Positions 26,761 through 38,222 of a stretch of DNA of 64,000 nucleotides are shown here, in pieces (the first letter of the stretch is position 1; each line of letters starts with the position of its first letter). The notes beneath the pieces were generated by a model. It ran no database searches. It was not told where the DNA came from and was given only the letters and a program-made list of their open reading frames with translations. This DNA comes from Euphorbia lathyris. Its lineage: Eukaryota > Streptophyta > Magnoliopsida > Malpighiales > Euphorbiaceae. The position numbers and the translations under genes were made by a program. The stretch is from assembly GCF_963576675.1 (NCBI RefSeq), contig NC_088919.1, positions 47,204,501 to 47,268,500 of the forward strand, given 5' to 3'.

Positions 26761-27259
26761 ATCAAAACCATTAATCGAAAAATCTAACTGAAATTAATGG
26801 TTTAGCGTTCGTATGGTTAACTGATACGCATAGGCCAGTTTCAATTTCAATGGTTAAAAAACCGCTAGTGTCGGTTCGGTTATTTTTTTACCTCATTGAC
26901 CGGTTAACTGAACTGTGTCCACCCCTACTTCTAATCCAATTGGTAGAAGAAGTCAAGATTTCAATAAATTAAAACTATAACACTTTAAACAAGTTCAGAG
27001 ACAATAAATTACTATAAGCAAGTTTAGGGAGACAGTTGGTCACTTTAGATAAAATTTAAACAAGTTTGGAGCTAGTGAAACACTTGTTAAAGGGCGGCGA
27101 AATTATCTTTTAACATGGTAGAACAACAAGGGGAAACCGACAAAGGATACTTAGGTACTGTTCAATAAAATTGAAAATTAAGTACTGAAGAAATAAGTAC
27201 TTGAATTTAAGTGTTGAAAGTATTAAATAATGCAATTATTTGACAAAGACTAAAAACAA
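26761..27259. other. AT-rich spacer
   Basis: No gene or clear element is recognised in this AT-rich stretch before the third LINE fragment. Confidence 0.5.
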
Positions 27260-29130
27260 GTGAGGCTTATGACATGGTCGAATGAATTTTTTTGGGGTTT
27301 TGACAGGGCTTGGACTTGTCTAGTTATACAATATGTTCAAAAGGCTCGTTATCATGTGATTAACAACATGCATATTGTGAGTCCTATTGTACCTCAATGC
27401 GGTCTTCGTCAAGGAGACCATATCTCTTCGTATTTGTTTTTTTATTTGTGTGGATGGGCTCTCTACTGCTTTGTCCAATTAGAAGATCGGGGTTTGATTC
27501 ATGGTTGTAGAATAGCTCATAATGCTCCCTTACTCTCTCATCTTTTCTTTGCTGATGAAAGCTATTTGTTCTTTAATGCTACAAAAAAAGTGAAGGAGAA
27601 GTTTTCAACCAGTGCCTCAAGAACTATGAGTTAGCTTTCGGGCAACATATCAATTTTGAGAAATCCTTAATTGACTTCAGCTGGAATTGTACTTCTGAGA
27701 TTAAAAGTGAGCTCTCTTCTCTTTTTGGAGTTCTATCTCTCTCAACCTTTGGAAAATACTTGGGTCTTCCTTCTCTCATTGGGAGGAAGAAAGTGGATGC
27801 ATTTAGATATGTTGAGGAGAAAGTTAAAGCTAAGCTTGGAAGTCTAAATTCCTTTCAAGAGCTGGTAAGGAAGTGTTGATTAAATCAGTGTTTCAGTCGG
27901 TTCTCTCTTTTGCTATGAGCTTGTTTTTAATTTCAGAGTTACTTTATGCGGAGCTTGAGCGTTGATGAACTCATTTTGGTGTGACTCGAATGGTGGAGAT
28001 GACAAAGGCATTCGATGGACTTCTTGGGATAAATTATGTCTGTTGGTGGAATGAGTTTTAGGAAAATGAAGAATTTTAATTTGGCTCTACTTGCAAAAGA
28101 AGTGTGGATGCTTTTGAATCATCCTACTTCCTTAGTCACTTAGGTATATAAAGCAGTGTATTATCCTAATTCCCATTTCCTTGAAGCACATCTTAAGAAC
28201 AACCTTAGTTATATATGGCGTAGTATTATGGTGGCTCAGGATCTAATTCGAGGGGGAGCTAGATGTTTAGTTGGTTTCGGTGCAACTATTTTTGTTTACA
28301 CAGATCTGTGGCTTCCAGACGGTCAGTGTCTGATGGTTACTAGTCTAATTAGTTTTGAGATGGAGGACCTGGAAGTGGCAAGTTTATTGGAGGATTCTAT
28401 ACATAAATGGAATGAAGTTGCTTTCAATGGTCTTTTTAATGCGAGAGATAAACATTTGATCAAACAAATTCCTTTGAGTCACTAAAATATTTTGATGGAT
28501 GATATTGGTTTTGGGATAAAAAAAAAGGGCGTTGCTCTATTCGAGGGGCTTATAACTATATTCGGAGATCAATCATGGAAGGTAACTCGCAATCAGACTT
28601 TAGCTCTAGGAATTTATTGTGGAGTTTGAAGATTCCACATAAAGTTTGTTATTTTACATGGCGTACTTTGTCCAATTCGCTTCCTACTCTCTATGCTCTT
28701 CATCGGCATCATGTTCTTATTGATACAAATTGTCCGCTTTGTTCTTGTGCTAAAGAAGACTCGTTCCATACTCTCATTGATTGTATTAAAGCTCGTTAAG
28801 TTTGAAGTTTTTTTTAGATATTACAGATGTTAGTGGCTCATTTAGCTCCTTTCACGATTTTTAGGCGTATTTTGTTAGTTCCAAAAACTCTAACTTAATT
28901 TGCTTATCAATTATGATTTTTTGGACCATATGGTCTAATTGAAACAATATGATTTGAAACAATAACAACAACCCAGATGGTCTCCTTTTCAGTCACGCTA
29001 CTACTCTGTTTTCAAACTAAAACCAAGTCTAGTTATGTTCGATACCTACCAACCCGTTTTCTTCGATAGTTGTCCACTTGCTAAGTGGTGCTTGCCTTTG
29101 TCTGGTAATATTGAAGAGTAATATCAATAT
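27260..29130 (+). pseudogene. LINE reverse transcriptase fragment, heavily decayed
   Basis: This plus-strand LINE runs from the middle of the RT domain onward. Visible are QCGLRQGDHISSYLF (RT motif), LIHGCRIAHNAPLLSHLFFA followed by DESYLFF (the catalytic second Asp of FADD is Glu), then GKYLGLPSLIGRKKVDAFRY. Further on come NNLSYIWRSIMVAQDL and the zf-RVT segment (WSLKIPHKVCYFTWRTL, CPLCSCAKEDSFHTLIDC). Frames change several times (at least after 27634 and near 27870) and there are several stops. The 5' half and endonuclease are missing. The 3' end is not sharply defined. It is not the same copy as the other two LINE fragments. Confidence 0.85.
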
Positions 29131-29787
29131 TGCAGTTTTTTCTGCATACTACTAGTTAGTTTTGATTTCGTATAATTCTAAATATAAAAATTACTAGTTG
29201 ATGAACTTAAATGATAAAGCTATTAAAATTAAATGAATTTATTTATTTTTGAATTTATAAAAATGAATTTATTAAAATTAAATTGAAGTGGAGTGATTTT
29301 ACTATTGTTGGGACCAAAATTTCAAACTTCACTTGAGTGAATTTGACTCAATGTTACACGTGTGAAAAACATGGTGAATGTATGGACCCGCCATTTTATT
29401 AGACCATGACTATTGTGGGTTAGCTAGTGACTTGGCATGGGCGAGCACCGCCCAAAATGAGAAAACAAATCTATTTTCGCCACCATTAACCGTCCATCCA
29501 ACTCAGAAAACAATTATTGCCGTTTATTCCTCTAACCACTGCTATCATGCCACGTTGATATGGCCCAACAGCTGTCACCAATCATTACTAAGTACCAAAA
29601 TAAAATTCTCCAATAGTTTTCGCCTTCGCTGCACTAAATAAATGAATTAGTGAAAATTCAGAAAATCTCCTGGATAGCATTCGTCCACGTGGCATTACAA
29701 AAAATCCTTTTTCTTTTTTATTTTTCCATGAGTTCAGTTGGTCGGTTCAGTGTCCACTTTATATTTCATCATTTATAGTGAAATAAT

Positions 29788-29840
29788 AGTAATAAAATAG
29801 AATACTTTTCAAAAAAAAAAAAAAGTAATAAAATAGAATA
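29788..29840 (+). mobile_element. Poly(A)-only retroposition scar with 17-bp target duplication
   Basis: AGTAATAAAATAGAATA occurs at 29788-29804 and again at 29824-29840. Between them lie only CTTTTC and a run of about 13 A. This is the same architecture as 16574-16630, in the other orientation. Confidence 0.75.
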
Positions 29841-30225
29841 ATTGTTCTCAAATGTATATTATCTAAATTGAATAATACTCATGCACTTTTTTTAAATTGA
29901 TATATTAGTTGGACTTGAATGTTGGCTTTTTAAATTGATTATTTTAATTGATATATTAAAAAAAAATCTTGAAAGAAAAAGAAAAAGAAAAGTGAAATTG
30001 ATTTTTTTTGTTTTTCTATAAAATGCTATTCATTGCATTGGATGAAGAAATAGAAATACAACTTGAAAACTAAAAAGAATAAAACATTACAATCATAAAG
30101 GCTAAATCCAGTATAAGATTCATAAAAGGAATAAAAAAAAGTACAAATATCAATAAAAATTATAAAAAAATAGATCATATATTTATCGTAAGTCGAATGT
30201 TAAAAAAATAAGGTAAAAATATAAT

Positions 30226-30268
30226 AATTCTTATTGTTGTTTTTTTTTTGAAGAAAATTCTTATTGTT
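30226..30268 (-). mobile_element. Poly(A)-only retroposition scar with 13-bp target duplication
   Basis: AATTCTTATTGTT occurs at 30226-30238 and 30256-30268, separated by a 17-bp insert of a T run and GAAGAA. On the minus strand the insert is TTCTTC followed by poly(A). Confidence 0.65.
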
Positions 30269-31639
30269 TTCTCATTAATTTAATTTGCAAAACATTACAA
30301 GAATATATAGCAAAGTAATGAAAATGACATGTATTGGTAAAGGACAGTTACAACCAAGATCGTCTTAAATATTTTTGGGGCCCTGTGTTAAATAAAAAAA
30401 TTAGACCCTATTCGTTAAAAAAATTAATACTTTCATATAATAATAATGTTTCTACAAAATGAAATACCAAAATATTTTTAACTTGATTTTTAATATAATA
30501 AATATAATAAAAATAATTAAATTAGATATTGTATAATAATAAATTCGGCCCCTTAAGACTCTTATAGCGTTAATTTTATGGATAAGTTAATATTCACTTA
30601 ATTTTTCACATAATAATTAATAAAAATAATTTATTTAAATTTGTATAATAATAAAAGTTAGGCCCTTTTAAATATGGGGCCCTGTGCGGAAGAACTCCTT
30701 GTACACCCTTCTCCTGAATTAAAAGAAAGGACAAGTTTATTATTTATAAGAAATGAAGAAGAAGAAGAGAGAGAAACAACGAAAGTTGAAGCAACAACAA
30801 CTGTTGATGGAGAAGCCTCTAATCAACAGTGAGGAGTAAAATGATGAAGATAAATGAAACTCTGTGTTTCATACTAACGAGAACTCGGAACCAAGACGCT
30901 TCTTCGGAAGGTACCATTGGAAATCTGCATTTAACACCCTCCCACAAACTAGACTTGGAAAGGATTAACCAAGCCGAGTTTGACAATAAGGAATCGGAGA
31001 TGTGGAGAGTGATGTGCTTTGGTGAATAAATAAGAGGAGAGAGCGCTTTCAAGAAAGAGAGGGAACTGAAAAAATGGTATGTAGAGAATTTTTTTTATTT
31101 GTGATTTGTTTGGATATACATGTCACCATTTATGCTTATATGTTAACTTATGATAATACTCTATATTTAAGCTATCATATATATCTAATAGAATATAGAT
31201 AATAGATAGATTGGAATTGCGGTCCTTAATTGATAATCTAAACCAATGTTTTAAAGCTTCGGATTAAAAATATAATACTTCAAATAATTGGTCATTGTAG
31301 CAACTAAGCTTGCTTTATCAATTCCGAGAAGACCGTATAATAAATAGCCACGTTTCCACACCTTAACTGTCTATATCAAGAGTTTCAATCACTTAATTTA
31401 TGAGAACTGAAATCATTTATTCTACCTTTTGTTAAAAGAAAGGTGAAAAGATTATTAACATTAATTATAAAATTCAAGAAAATGTATGGAGAAATGATTG
31501 AAAGAAACAAAATAAGAGTCCATTTATATTTTCCATGTCGTTTAATATGGTGATGTTGCACCTTCCTACAAACTTTTAGTTTCAGCCGTTATATATTTAT
31601 AATAGATAGATTTCAAAGTTCACTTTTCTTCTTCTTACG

Positions 31640-31990
31640 TTTTGAATTGGCCTTACAGTGACCATTTGTCCCTTCATGATAAACAAAGTACCAGTCTATT
31701 TGGCTATCATCACAACATAAGAATTCCACCATTACATTTAGCTCTTTTTTCGACCAATAAAATTACATCATTTTTTGTCACATACCAAACTTCTTTAGTG
31801 TTCGTACTATTCCGTCAAACATTCTTACCTTTACTGTTCATAATTCCAAGATATGACATATGATTGATCATTACCCATAAACACATCTCTTCCTTCATCG
31901 AGGTTTAAGTTTATAAACATCTCCTTCTTGGAATACATGTGAAAGGAAAGTTCGTGTCAAGTATCTAGTCTGAACCTTTTGTCTCTATTT
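31640..31990 (-). pseudogene. Copia protease / gag-pre-integrase remnant
   Basis: The minus-strand translation of about 31860-31985 reads LDT, a stop, then LSFHMYSKKEMF and GRDVFMGNDQS. This matches the copia pattern around the protease active site (LDSG, then FHM, then a GN pair). Further along, RMFDGIVRTLKK matches the gag-pre-integrase region. The frame contains stops and shifts. The protease aspartate loop is damaged, so no activity is expected. Confidence 0.6.
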
Positions 31991-32309
31991 CCATTGTCGT
32001 AACTATGAAAGCATCTATTTTATCATCCCTATCAACATATGTGATATGTGACTTCTCTGATTTTTCTTCTCCTTATTCTAAACTTTCCACTTGTTCTTTA
32101 ATTTTTCAATGCCAACATTAAGCCTTTATATATTCCATTTTTTATTACAAAAACACATGTGAGATTCTTTCGGTACTGAAACCGGTATTGTGAGCTTCCT
32201 TTACTGGTATGGACTATCAGACATACTACACTTGGCTCATCATGAATTTTTTTTATACGAACTTGGTAATCATCAATTCTAAGTTACAGCTAAATCTTCA
32301 TCATCCATA

Positions 32310-32596
32310 TTACAACATTAATATTATGTAGATCCATAATGATTCCAAGGAATTCATCAGGTGAGGTGTAACTAATTTACCTTCCACCAAACGGAGTTCC
32401 TTGAGTCTACTCCTTAGCAATAGTTTATATGTGACTGATTTAGTTATATAGAGTGACTCCAACTTGAGCCAAACACTAGTGGCACTAGTTTCTTTCACGA
32501 CTTCTCTCAACACTTTGTTCGATAGACAAAGAAATAGAATAGAAATTGTCATTTGATCTTTTTTTCCATCCATGATAGCATGCTTTTTCTTTTGCT
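32310..32596 (-). pseudogene. Copia gag (UBN2-type) segment, right of the breakpoint
   Basis: The minus-strand frame MDGKKDQMTISILFLCLSNK with VLREVVKETSATSVWLKLES and LYITKSVTYKLLLRSRLKEL is the conserved UBN2 block of copia Gag. It is cut at its N-terminal side by the foldback element at 32597, and a frameshift follows near 32350. Confidence 0.85.
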
Positions 32597-32927
32597 AAAA
32601 TTACAAAATTGGGTCAAATGGGAGACCCATTTACATATTTAGATCAATTATCCAAGCCATTATCTATCTAGACTATATATTTGTGACTTTTCCAAAATAC
32701 TCTCCATATATATATATAACCACTTAGAAATTTCTTAATCTTTCTTCTTTCTCTCTTCCGTTTCTCTATTTGATTCTTTTTGTTTGCGAATTTAGCACTC
32801 CATTTTTAATTATTGACTCATATTCATATATATGTAAAATCTTTCTTCTTACGAACTTGGCACTCCGTTTTTTATTATTTTATACGTTTTCCCAAGAACA
32901 ATACTTTCATTATATGATTTTACTTTG

Positions 32928-33160
32928 CAGTTTCGCAAATTGTGAAGCTTGCGAAGATAATATTACTTAAGTACATGACTTTTTCTTCGCATTTTTCGCA
33001 AACTGTGAAGTCTGCGAAGACAATACTACTTCACATAATTACTTTTTCTTCACAGTTTTCGCAAACTATGAAGCAAAAAGTCATGTACTTAATTAGTATT
33101 ATCTTCGCAGGCGTTGCAGTTTGTGAAAAATGCGAAGTGGTATATAACATTAAAATCGTA
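32928..33160. repeat. Direct and inverted repeats built on TTCGCAAACTGTGAAG
   Basis: Two direct copies of about 60 bp (from about 32932 and 32998) share TTCGCAAA, TGTGAAG, TGCGAAGA and ACTTTTTCTTC. They are followed by an inverted copy (33068-33130) of the first, so the segment can fold back on itself. Confidence 0.8.
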
Positions 33161-33295
33161 ACAATATTGCAACAATAATTATAACATTAAAATCATAACA
33201 TTATTAAGATTTACAACAAGATTGCAACAATAATTATAACATTAAAACCATAACATTATCAAAATTTAGAACAAGATTGCAACAATAATTGAAAT
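33145..33295. repeat. 55-bp tandem repeat, about 2.7 copies
   Basis: The word TTGCAACAATAATT recurs at exactly 55-bp spacing (33169, 33224, 33279), with TATAACATTAAAA and CATAACATTAT in each unit. Confidence 0.85.
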
Positions 33296-33663
33296 CCTAA
33301 ACCCTAACATTATCAGAAGCAGAAGGAACTAGAACATTGGAGTGCTTCCAGGTTTTACAGAAGCAAGAAAAATCGGCAGCGTCATACAAAATTAATGGCC
33401 TTTGGGATGATAATGGTGATTCATTTTTTCTTTTCAGAAGCAAGAAAAATCGACAGGTTCACCATCTTCATCACATCCCAATCACCACTCATTCTGATTG
33501 ATGCCTTTATATTCAAGATAAATGGATCATTGTGATTGATGCTTTTGTATTTAACCTTCACAAAAATTAAGTCATTTTAGGAAAATAATAAAAGAAACGC
33601 TTCGCAGAGAGAGAATATGTGAAGTCTATGGAAAAAAGACACTTGAAAATTATGATTTTTACT

Positions 33664-33893
33664 TTGCAAAATGAGTTTGTGCCACATTTTGCAAAGTCTG
33701 CGAAGAGAACTTCACCTGGAAAATGATGATTTTGCTTCGAAAAGCGAATATGCGACGAGAAAAAGCAAGGTAAAAAGGATGATTTTGCTTCACAGGCTTC
33801 GCATATTTGCTACATGCGAAGCAAAATCATCATTTTCCAGGTGAATTTCTCTTCGCAGACTTCACAAAATGTGACGCAAACTCATTTTGTGAA
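33664..33893. repeat. 76-bp-arm hairpin inside the foldback element
   Basis: Left arm 33664-33740 and right arm 33815-33893 are inverse complements with only a few mismatches. Shared words include AAAATGAGTTTG, GTCTGCGAAGAGAA and CACCTGGAAAATGATGATTT. The loop is about 75 bp. Confidence 0.85.
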
Positions 33894-34339
33894 GCCATTT
33901 TTTGGAAAAAGAGGAAGATGAAATAACAGATACTTACCTCATTTCCTCCTTTTGCCATTGAAAAAATTAACAATAAACATATGATAAACGCAGAAGAACA
34001 TCAAATAAGCTTTCGATTCACACAAGAAGAAAGAAACCAAAAGACGAACATGAAACAAGAAAATGAAGAACCATGCTTTCACAAAAGTAAAGAGACAAAG
34101 AGAGAAGAAGAGACATGGTGATGAAGAAAATGGAGGTGATTCACAAAATTTTAAGGAAGGGGGAAGATGAAATGATGCACAGGAAAGGGGAGATGGAACG
34201 ATTAAGCCGATAAAAAAGAGGGTGAAGATGAAAGGTTTGGGGCATTCAGGGAAAAGCATAAATATATAATCTAGATAGGTAATGGATTGCGTAATTGGTC
34301 CAAATATGTAAATGAGTCTTCCATTGGATCTAGTTTTAT

Positions 34340-34498
34340 AATTTTTCCTTTTATTTTTCCCCAACAACGCCTTTTTCCCATCCATGTTAAATGAGAGGCT
34401 TGCATCTTGAGTTTCCACGAATCAAAGTTTGTTGATCTATCAACTTTCTCAATATCAAACTTTGTTGACGAAACTATATTCTTCATGTCTTGGAACAA
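34340..34498 (-). pseudogene. Copia gag N-terminus, left part of the split gene
   Basis: The minus-strand frame begins MFQDMKNIVSSTKFDIEKVD and continues RSTNFDSWKLKMQASHLTWM. This is the opening of copia Gag proteins (K-F-(x)n-F-D-G-x-N-F-x-x-W-K-x-K-M). It is cut by the foldback element at about 34345. Confidence 0.8.
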
Positions 34499-34528
34499 TC
34501 AATAGTGAAACTAGGCTCTAATACAACT

Positions 34529-34950
34529 TGTTAGGAATTGGGAATGGATCAGATATTGATTAGATAAGTTTGATATGCAGAATGAAAATTATAGACTAAC
34601 TCAAAAACAAAATTTATGTGGTTCAACCAATTTTACATACATACATGAGAGAGGATGAGAAACGCTATTATTGGAGCAACCAACAACAATTACAAAAGTA
34701 GTTTTAAAACCTCAAACCCAATAAATCTATATTCAAGAGGGTTTTTTTTCTTCTTTAAAATCAATCTCTTTTCCTTAAGAAAATTCTACTTTCTAAAATG
34801 TGTATTTTTCTCTTCAATTCTAAGTTCTATATATAGCCTTGAAACGAAAAAACATCCTGTTAGCGATATTTTTGAAATATGCCAATTTCAACCTTGTCAC
34901 GTGTGGTTAGGGTGCGGGCGTGTCAGAGAAATTATTTCTCAATTATGAAA
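34529..34950 (-). mobile_element. Copia LTR (5' LTR in minus orientation)
   Basis: The LTR border is at TGTTAGGAATTGGG on the plus strand, directly next to the primer binding site. A minus-strand TATA box (CTATATATAG, about 34828-34838) sits where an LTR promoter should. The outer end was not located; the given right end is approximate. Confidence 0.6.
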
Positions 34951-36690
34951 GATGATTAAGTTTGTGAAATTGTGCGCCGAAAACATGAATTCTAATCGAA
35001 GCGATTAGCGAGGGACGCAAGGATTGAAAAAGTCCCTCTTGGGTCTCTAGCGCCGTTATAAAAACTTTGCTAGATTAATTATTTTTATTTAAGCTAAGCG
35101 TATAAATTGAAGATGGGTAAAATAAAGAAATTAAAGGTGTGAAATTGATACTTGATTTGGTGAAAAAATTGGTATTTTATTGATTTGATCAAGGTTTGAA
35201 TACATATGTTTAAAAAGCATGAAATTGAAAATGAATTACAATTGAAAGATTTCTATACTAAACATATATACAATCAATTGAATTGGAAAAAACAAATCAA
35301 TACAAGGAATTGAAATGCAATTAAAATAAAATTGAAATTCAACGACAAACTCGGAGCCACAATAGCTATCTCGGCAGGACGTTGAACTTTGATGTCAGCT
35401 TGAAATCCTCGGATGCACCACGGTCGGTTGGGCCCGTATGGTATACGATCTTGGCAATATCAAAACGTGTGGTAGGCAAATGGGGCAGATTTAAACCTTG
35501 ACTTCGGTGGGATCGATTGAGTGCTTAAGAACCCGGAATTGGACGAGTAAATATGCTAAAATTAATTTTAGAAAGTGAAGAACAAACTTCTATAAGGGAC
35601 CGAAGGCTAAAACAGACTCTAAATGGATGAAATTGGGAGTTGAAAATAACTGGTCGAATCTGGAAAATTTTGGAAACAGAATATCTACAAGAATTTGGGC
35701 TGTAAAGATTGGCTTGTAACTATAGTGTCTGAGCACGGAATTGGGAAAATAAATATACTAGATTGAACCTCAGGACGTCAGGAACAACTTTGTTGAAGGG
35801 ATTGAAAGCAAAAAATGATTTAAATGGACGAAATCGGCTTTGAAAATAATTGGACGAATCTGGAAAATTAATTTGAAAACAGAATTCTAGCTAAGGATTG
35901 AGCAAAATAAAGGCTTAGGAATGCTAGATTGAATTGAAAAACTTGGAAAGAGGCTATTAGAACTTGAATTAAAGCTAAAGGCAAGTTAAAAGAAGGAATT
36001 AAAGCTAAGAAAAATGAAGAACAAAAAGGAAGAACTCAAGAACTAAGAACTAAGAATAGAGAGCATTGGAAGGAACCTTAGAAAGGAATTTTGGGTGTGT
36101 TGAGTGTCCTTGAGTTGAGTGTGGGAGGGTCTATTTATAGTTTTTTGGAAGCGCATTTTGGATAATTAATTATCAACTAACCCTTATTTTTCTCTCTAAC
36201 TTTGCTCACTAACTTGCCACCTCACTAACTTCCTCAACCTCCACCAACCACTACCAACTTCCATGCCACATCACCCCACTACCTTGTGGTTAGAGAGAGT
36301 TTTAAGGCTTGGGCCTAGATGTGGGGATGAGCTAGGCTTCGTAGGTTAGCTCGTTGTTGTGTTTGGGTGCGTTTGGAGAAGTCGGGTGGACTGAAACGGG
36401 CTCCGGGCGAGGACTGATCTCTCGTTTGCCGTGCTGACTTCCAGCTCGCCGAACTGGAGGTTAGTTTACATATATATATTTATTTTTATTTTCCATTCAT
36501 CATTATTATTTTTCTAGAAAAAATAGAAACTATACCCTAAAATTAAACCTAAGCTTTCTATATACATAAAAATAAAATTTATCTTTTGTACATAAATGAA
36601 ATAGCAAAAATAAAATTTATGCATAAAAGAAGTTTTTATTAAATATCTTTTTTTTATCAAGATAATAGAGAAAGAATCCTGTAGGATTTT
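34951..36690 (-). other. Unresolved region with minus-strand promoter; possible LTR
   Basis: A minus-strand TATA box (CTATAAATAGACC, about 36129-36141) precedes a CT-rich leader-like stretch. Two imperfect direct copies of about 150-200 bp lie at 35530-35700 and 35740-35890, sharing AACTGG/AATTGG, CGAATCTGGAAAATT and AAACAGAAT. Position and promoter direction, just left of a plus-strand PMD gene, resemble the 3' LTR of the Tat element at 40470. Its ends are not visible and the LTR call is inference. Confidence 0.35.
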
Positions 36691-37189
36691 TGGAATTTGA
36701 ATCCCTTACAACTCTCTATTTTGATCAATCTGTAATTCTTCTTCCTTTTTTAGGCTCTTTTTTTCTCATTTTCTTTTCTCAAAACTCAACAAATATTCAG
36801 AATCAAGCTCTCAATCTTTCAATTATGGGTATGCAAACTATCTTTTCTTCTCTATTTTCTTTCTTTGTTGATTTTTCTTTTGCTTTTGTGTTAATTTTAC
36901 CGCATGTAGAATTATATTTATTGAAAAACTGATAAATTGAATTGGAATTCAATGTAAGAGTTTTAGAACTACCGTATGTAGGTGAAATTTTATTGCTGAA
37001 ATTTTGTGTCTGTCTGTCACAGCCACCTGTTCATATTCTGACACCATTCGCGCTGATTCTCGCCTAGGCATAACTCTTGGCTTGCAGGAGGTAATTTTCA
37101 ATGGTTTTTACAATTTCCTGATCATGTATTTGAAGGTAGCATCCATAGGCTTTAATTGTTTGTGTCTATAATTCAATTTCAGGATAATG

Positions 37190-38222
37190 TCTTTACTATT
37201 AGCCCTGTTGCTATGAATAACTCCCCCTTGCCTCCTTATCATTTGAGTAGTGCTACTGAATTAGCCCTTCATAGGGAAACTTATCAATTCCCTCCAAATA
37301 AGAGAGGGCTGATATTCCCTCGTTGTTACACTGGATGGAATGACCTTGTAGACCGTTTAGAGCCGAGATATACGGGTGTTTGGGACCGAGTTGGCATTAG
37401 GGATTTTGTTCGTTTGACTCGTTATGAAATTACTCCTTGTGTGAATGTGCTTGAAGGGGTGCTGAATTATTGGTCGCCGGTATGTAACTCGTTGATTCTC
37501 CCATTGGGCCCCATGTCTATCACTTTACATGATGTAGTTGCCTTGACGAGGTTGCCTATTATTGGAGAGGAAGTCCCAAGTTGTGTCGAGACAAATGCAT
37601 TCCCTGGAGTGAAGGCTATCTTATCCAAAGAGGTTGGGACGTATGTCCAAATGATTAAGAAGAAATTGGACAAGAGAGAGTTAGATGATGAGGATCATGT
37701 GCATTTTTTGTGGATGATGCTTAGCAATTACATCTTCGAGCCGTTGGGCCTCAGACCTACTATAGAAATATTGATTATTGCTAAGGCTTTGGCTTCAGGC
37801 TGCCATTTAGCTCTTGGCACCATGTTGTTGGCCTCAACATTCCACCGCCTAGATCTTACTATTGAGGATAGACCATTCATAAAACTTTGGGGTGGTTTGT
37901 GGTTGTTGCAGCTGTGGCTTTTTTATCTACTTTCCTTATTTGGACACTGCTTCATCAATGGGGACCTCGAGCCATCTTGGTGTAGACCTTTGCTACAGCT
38001 CTTCGAGTCTGGCTGTTAGTGTGGTTGTGAGGTTTCTTCGTACTTTAGTGCCATCTACTCATAATAAACTGTTTCTTTTTTGGGAAAAAGATAACTCATG
38101 TCTACCATCTTGGGCCCTCTCTTACTTGTCTGCTGCCCTTGATAGGAGTTTAGCGGCTATGGTAGAGCTTTTCTATGACAAAATGTATATTATGATAAGT
38201 GCGTTACGACTATGGATGTGAT
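37190..38222 (+). pseudogene. Plant mobile domain (PMD) protein, truncated and frameshifted
   Basis: A plus-strand frame following a good splice acceptor (TTCAATTTCAG, about 37173-37183) reads PLPPYHLSSATELALHRETY, FPRCYTGWNDLVDRLEPRY and GVWDRVGIRDFVRLTRYEIT. It goes on VLNYWSPVCNSLILPLGPMS and ITLHDVVALTRLPIIGEE. The last part is the characteristic PMD stretch (F-P-x-G-x-M-x-x-T-L-x-D-V-x-x-L-T-G-L-P). Near 37920 a frameshift occurs: LQLWLF continues in another frame as IYFPYLDTASSMG. The frame then runs to about 38220, where the Athila LTR begins. PMD proteins act in genome silencing or are carried by transposons. This copy lacks its C-terminal part. Upstream exons may lie near 36760-37090, but I could not fix them. 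Confidence 0.7.

Larger units (their letters stand above)
29131..31619. other. AT-rich intergenic DNA with retroposition scars
   Basis: No gene is recognised. It holds two poly(A)-only scars (29788-29840, 30226-30268). At 30380-30690 several GGGGCCCTGTG and AGGCCCTTTT phrases look like remains of an old repeat. The open frames at 30819-31052 (both strands) show no recognisable domain. Confidence 0.5.
32597..34345. mobile_element. 1.75-kb foldback-like element with about 85-bp terminal inverted repeats, inserted in copia gag
   Basis: Left arm 32597-32683 and right arm 34258-34345 are inverse complements with moderate divergence, sharing CATTTACATATTT and TATCTAGA. The insertion splits the copia gag frame. 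A clean target duplication could not be found (about 6 of 9 bases at best). Inside are further inverted and direct repeats built on TTCGCA/TGCGAA words and a 55-bp tandem repeat, but no transposase. It may be a non-autonomous Mutator-type or foldback element. Confidence 0.7.
31620..34950 (-). mobile_element. Decayed Ty1/copia retrotransposon, interrupted by a foldback element
   Basis: Read on the minus strand from the right: an LTR with a TATA box, a degenerate primer binding site (34512-34527, resembling TGGTATCAGAGCC), the gag start, a 1.75-kb insertion, the rest of gag, and then protease and gag-pre-integrase remnants down to about 31620. RT, integrase and the second LTR are not seen. The order of parts is that of a copia element, but every frame is broken. 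Confidence 0.75.

Noticed and set aside
30819..31052. Overlapping open frames on both strands
   Set aside because: No domain, start context or splice structure could be recognised.
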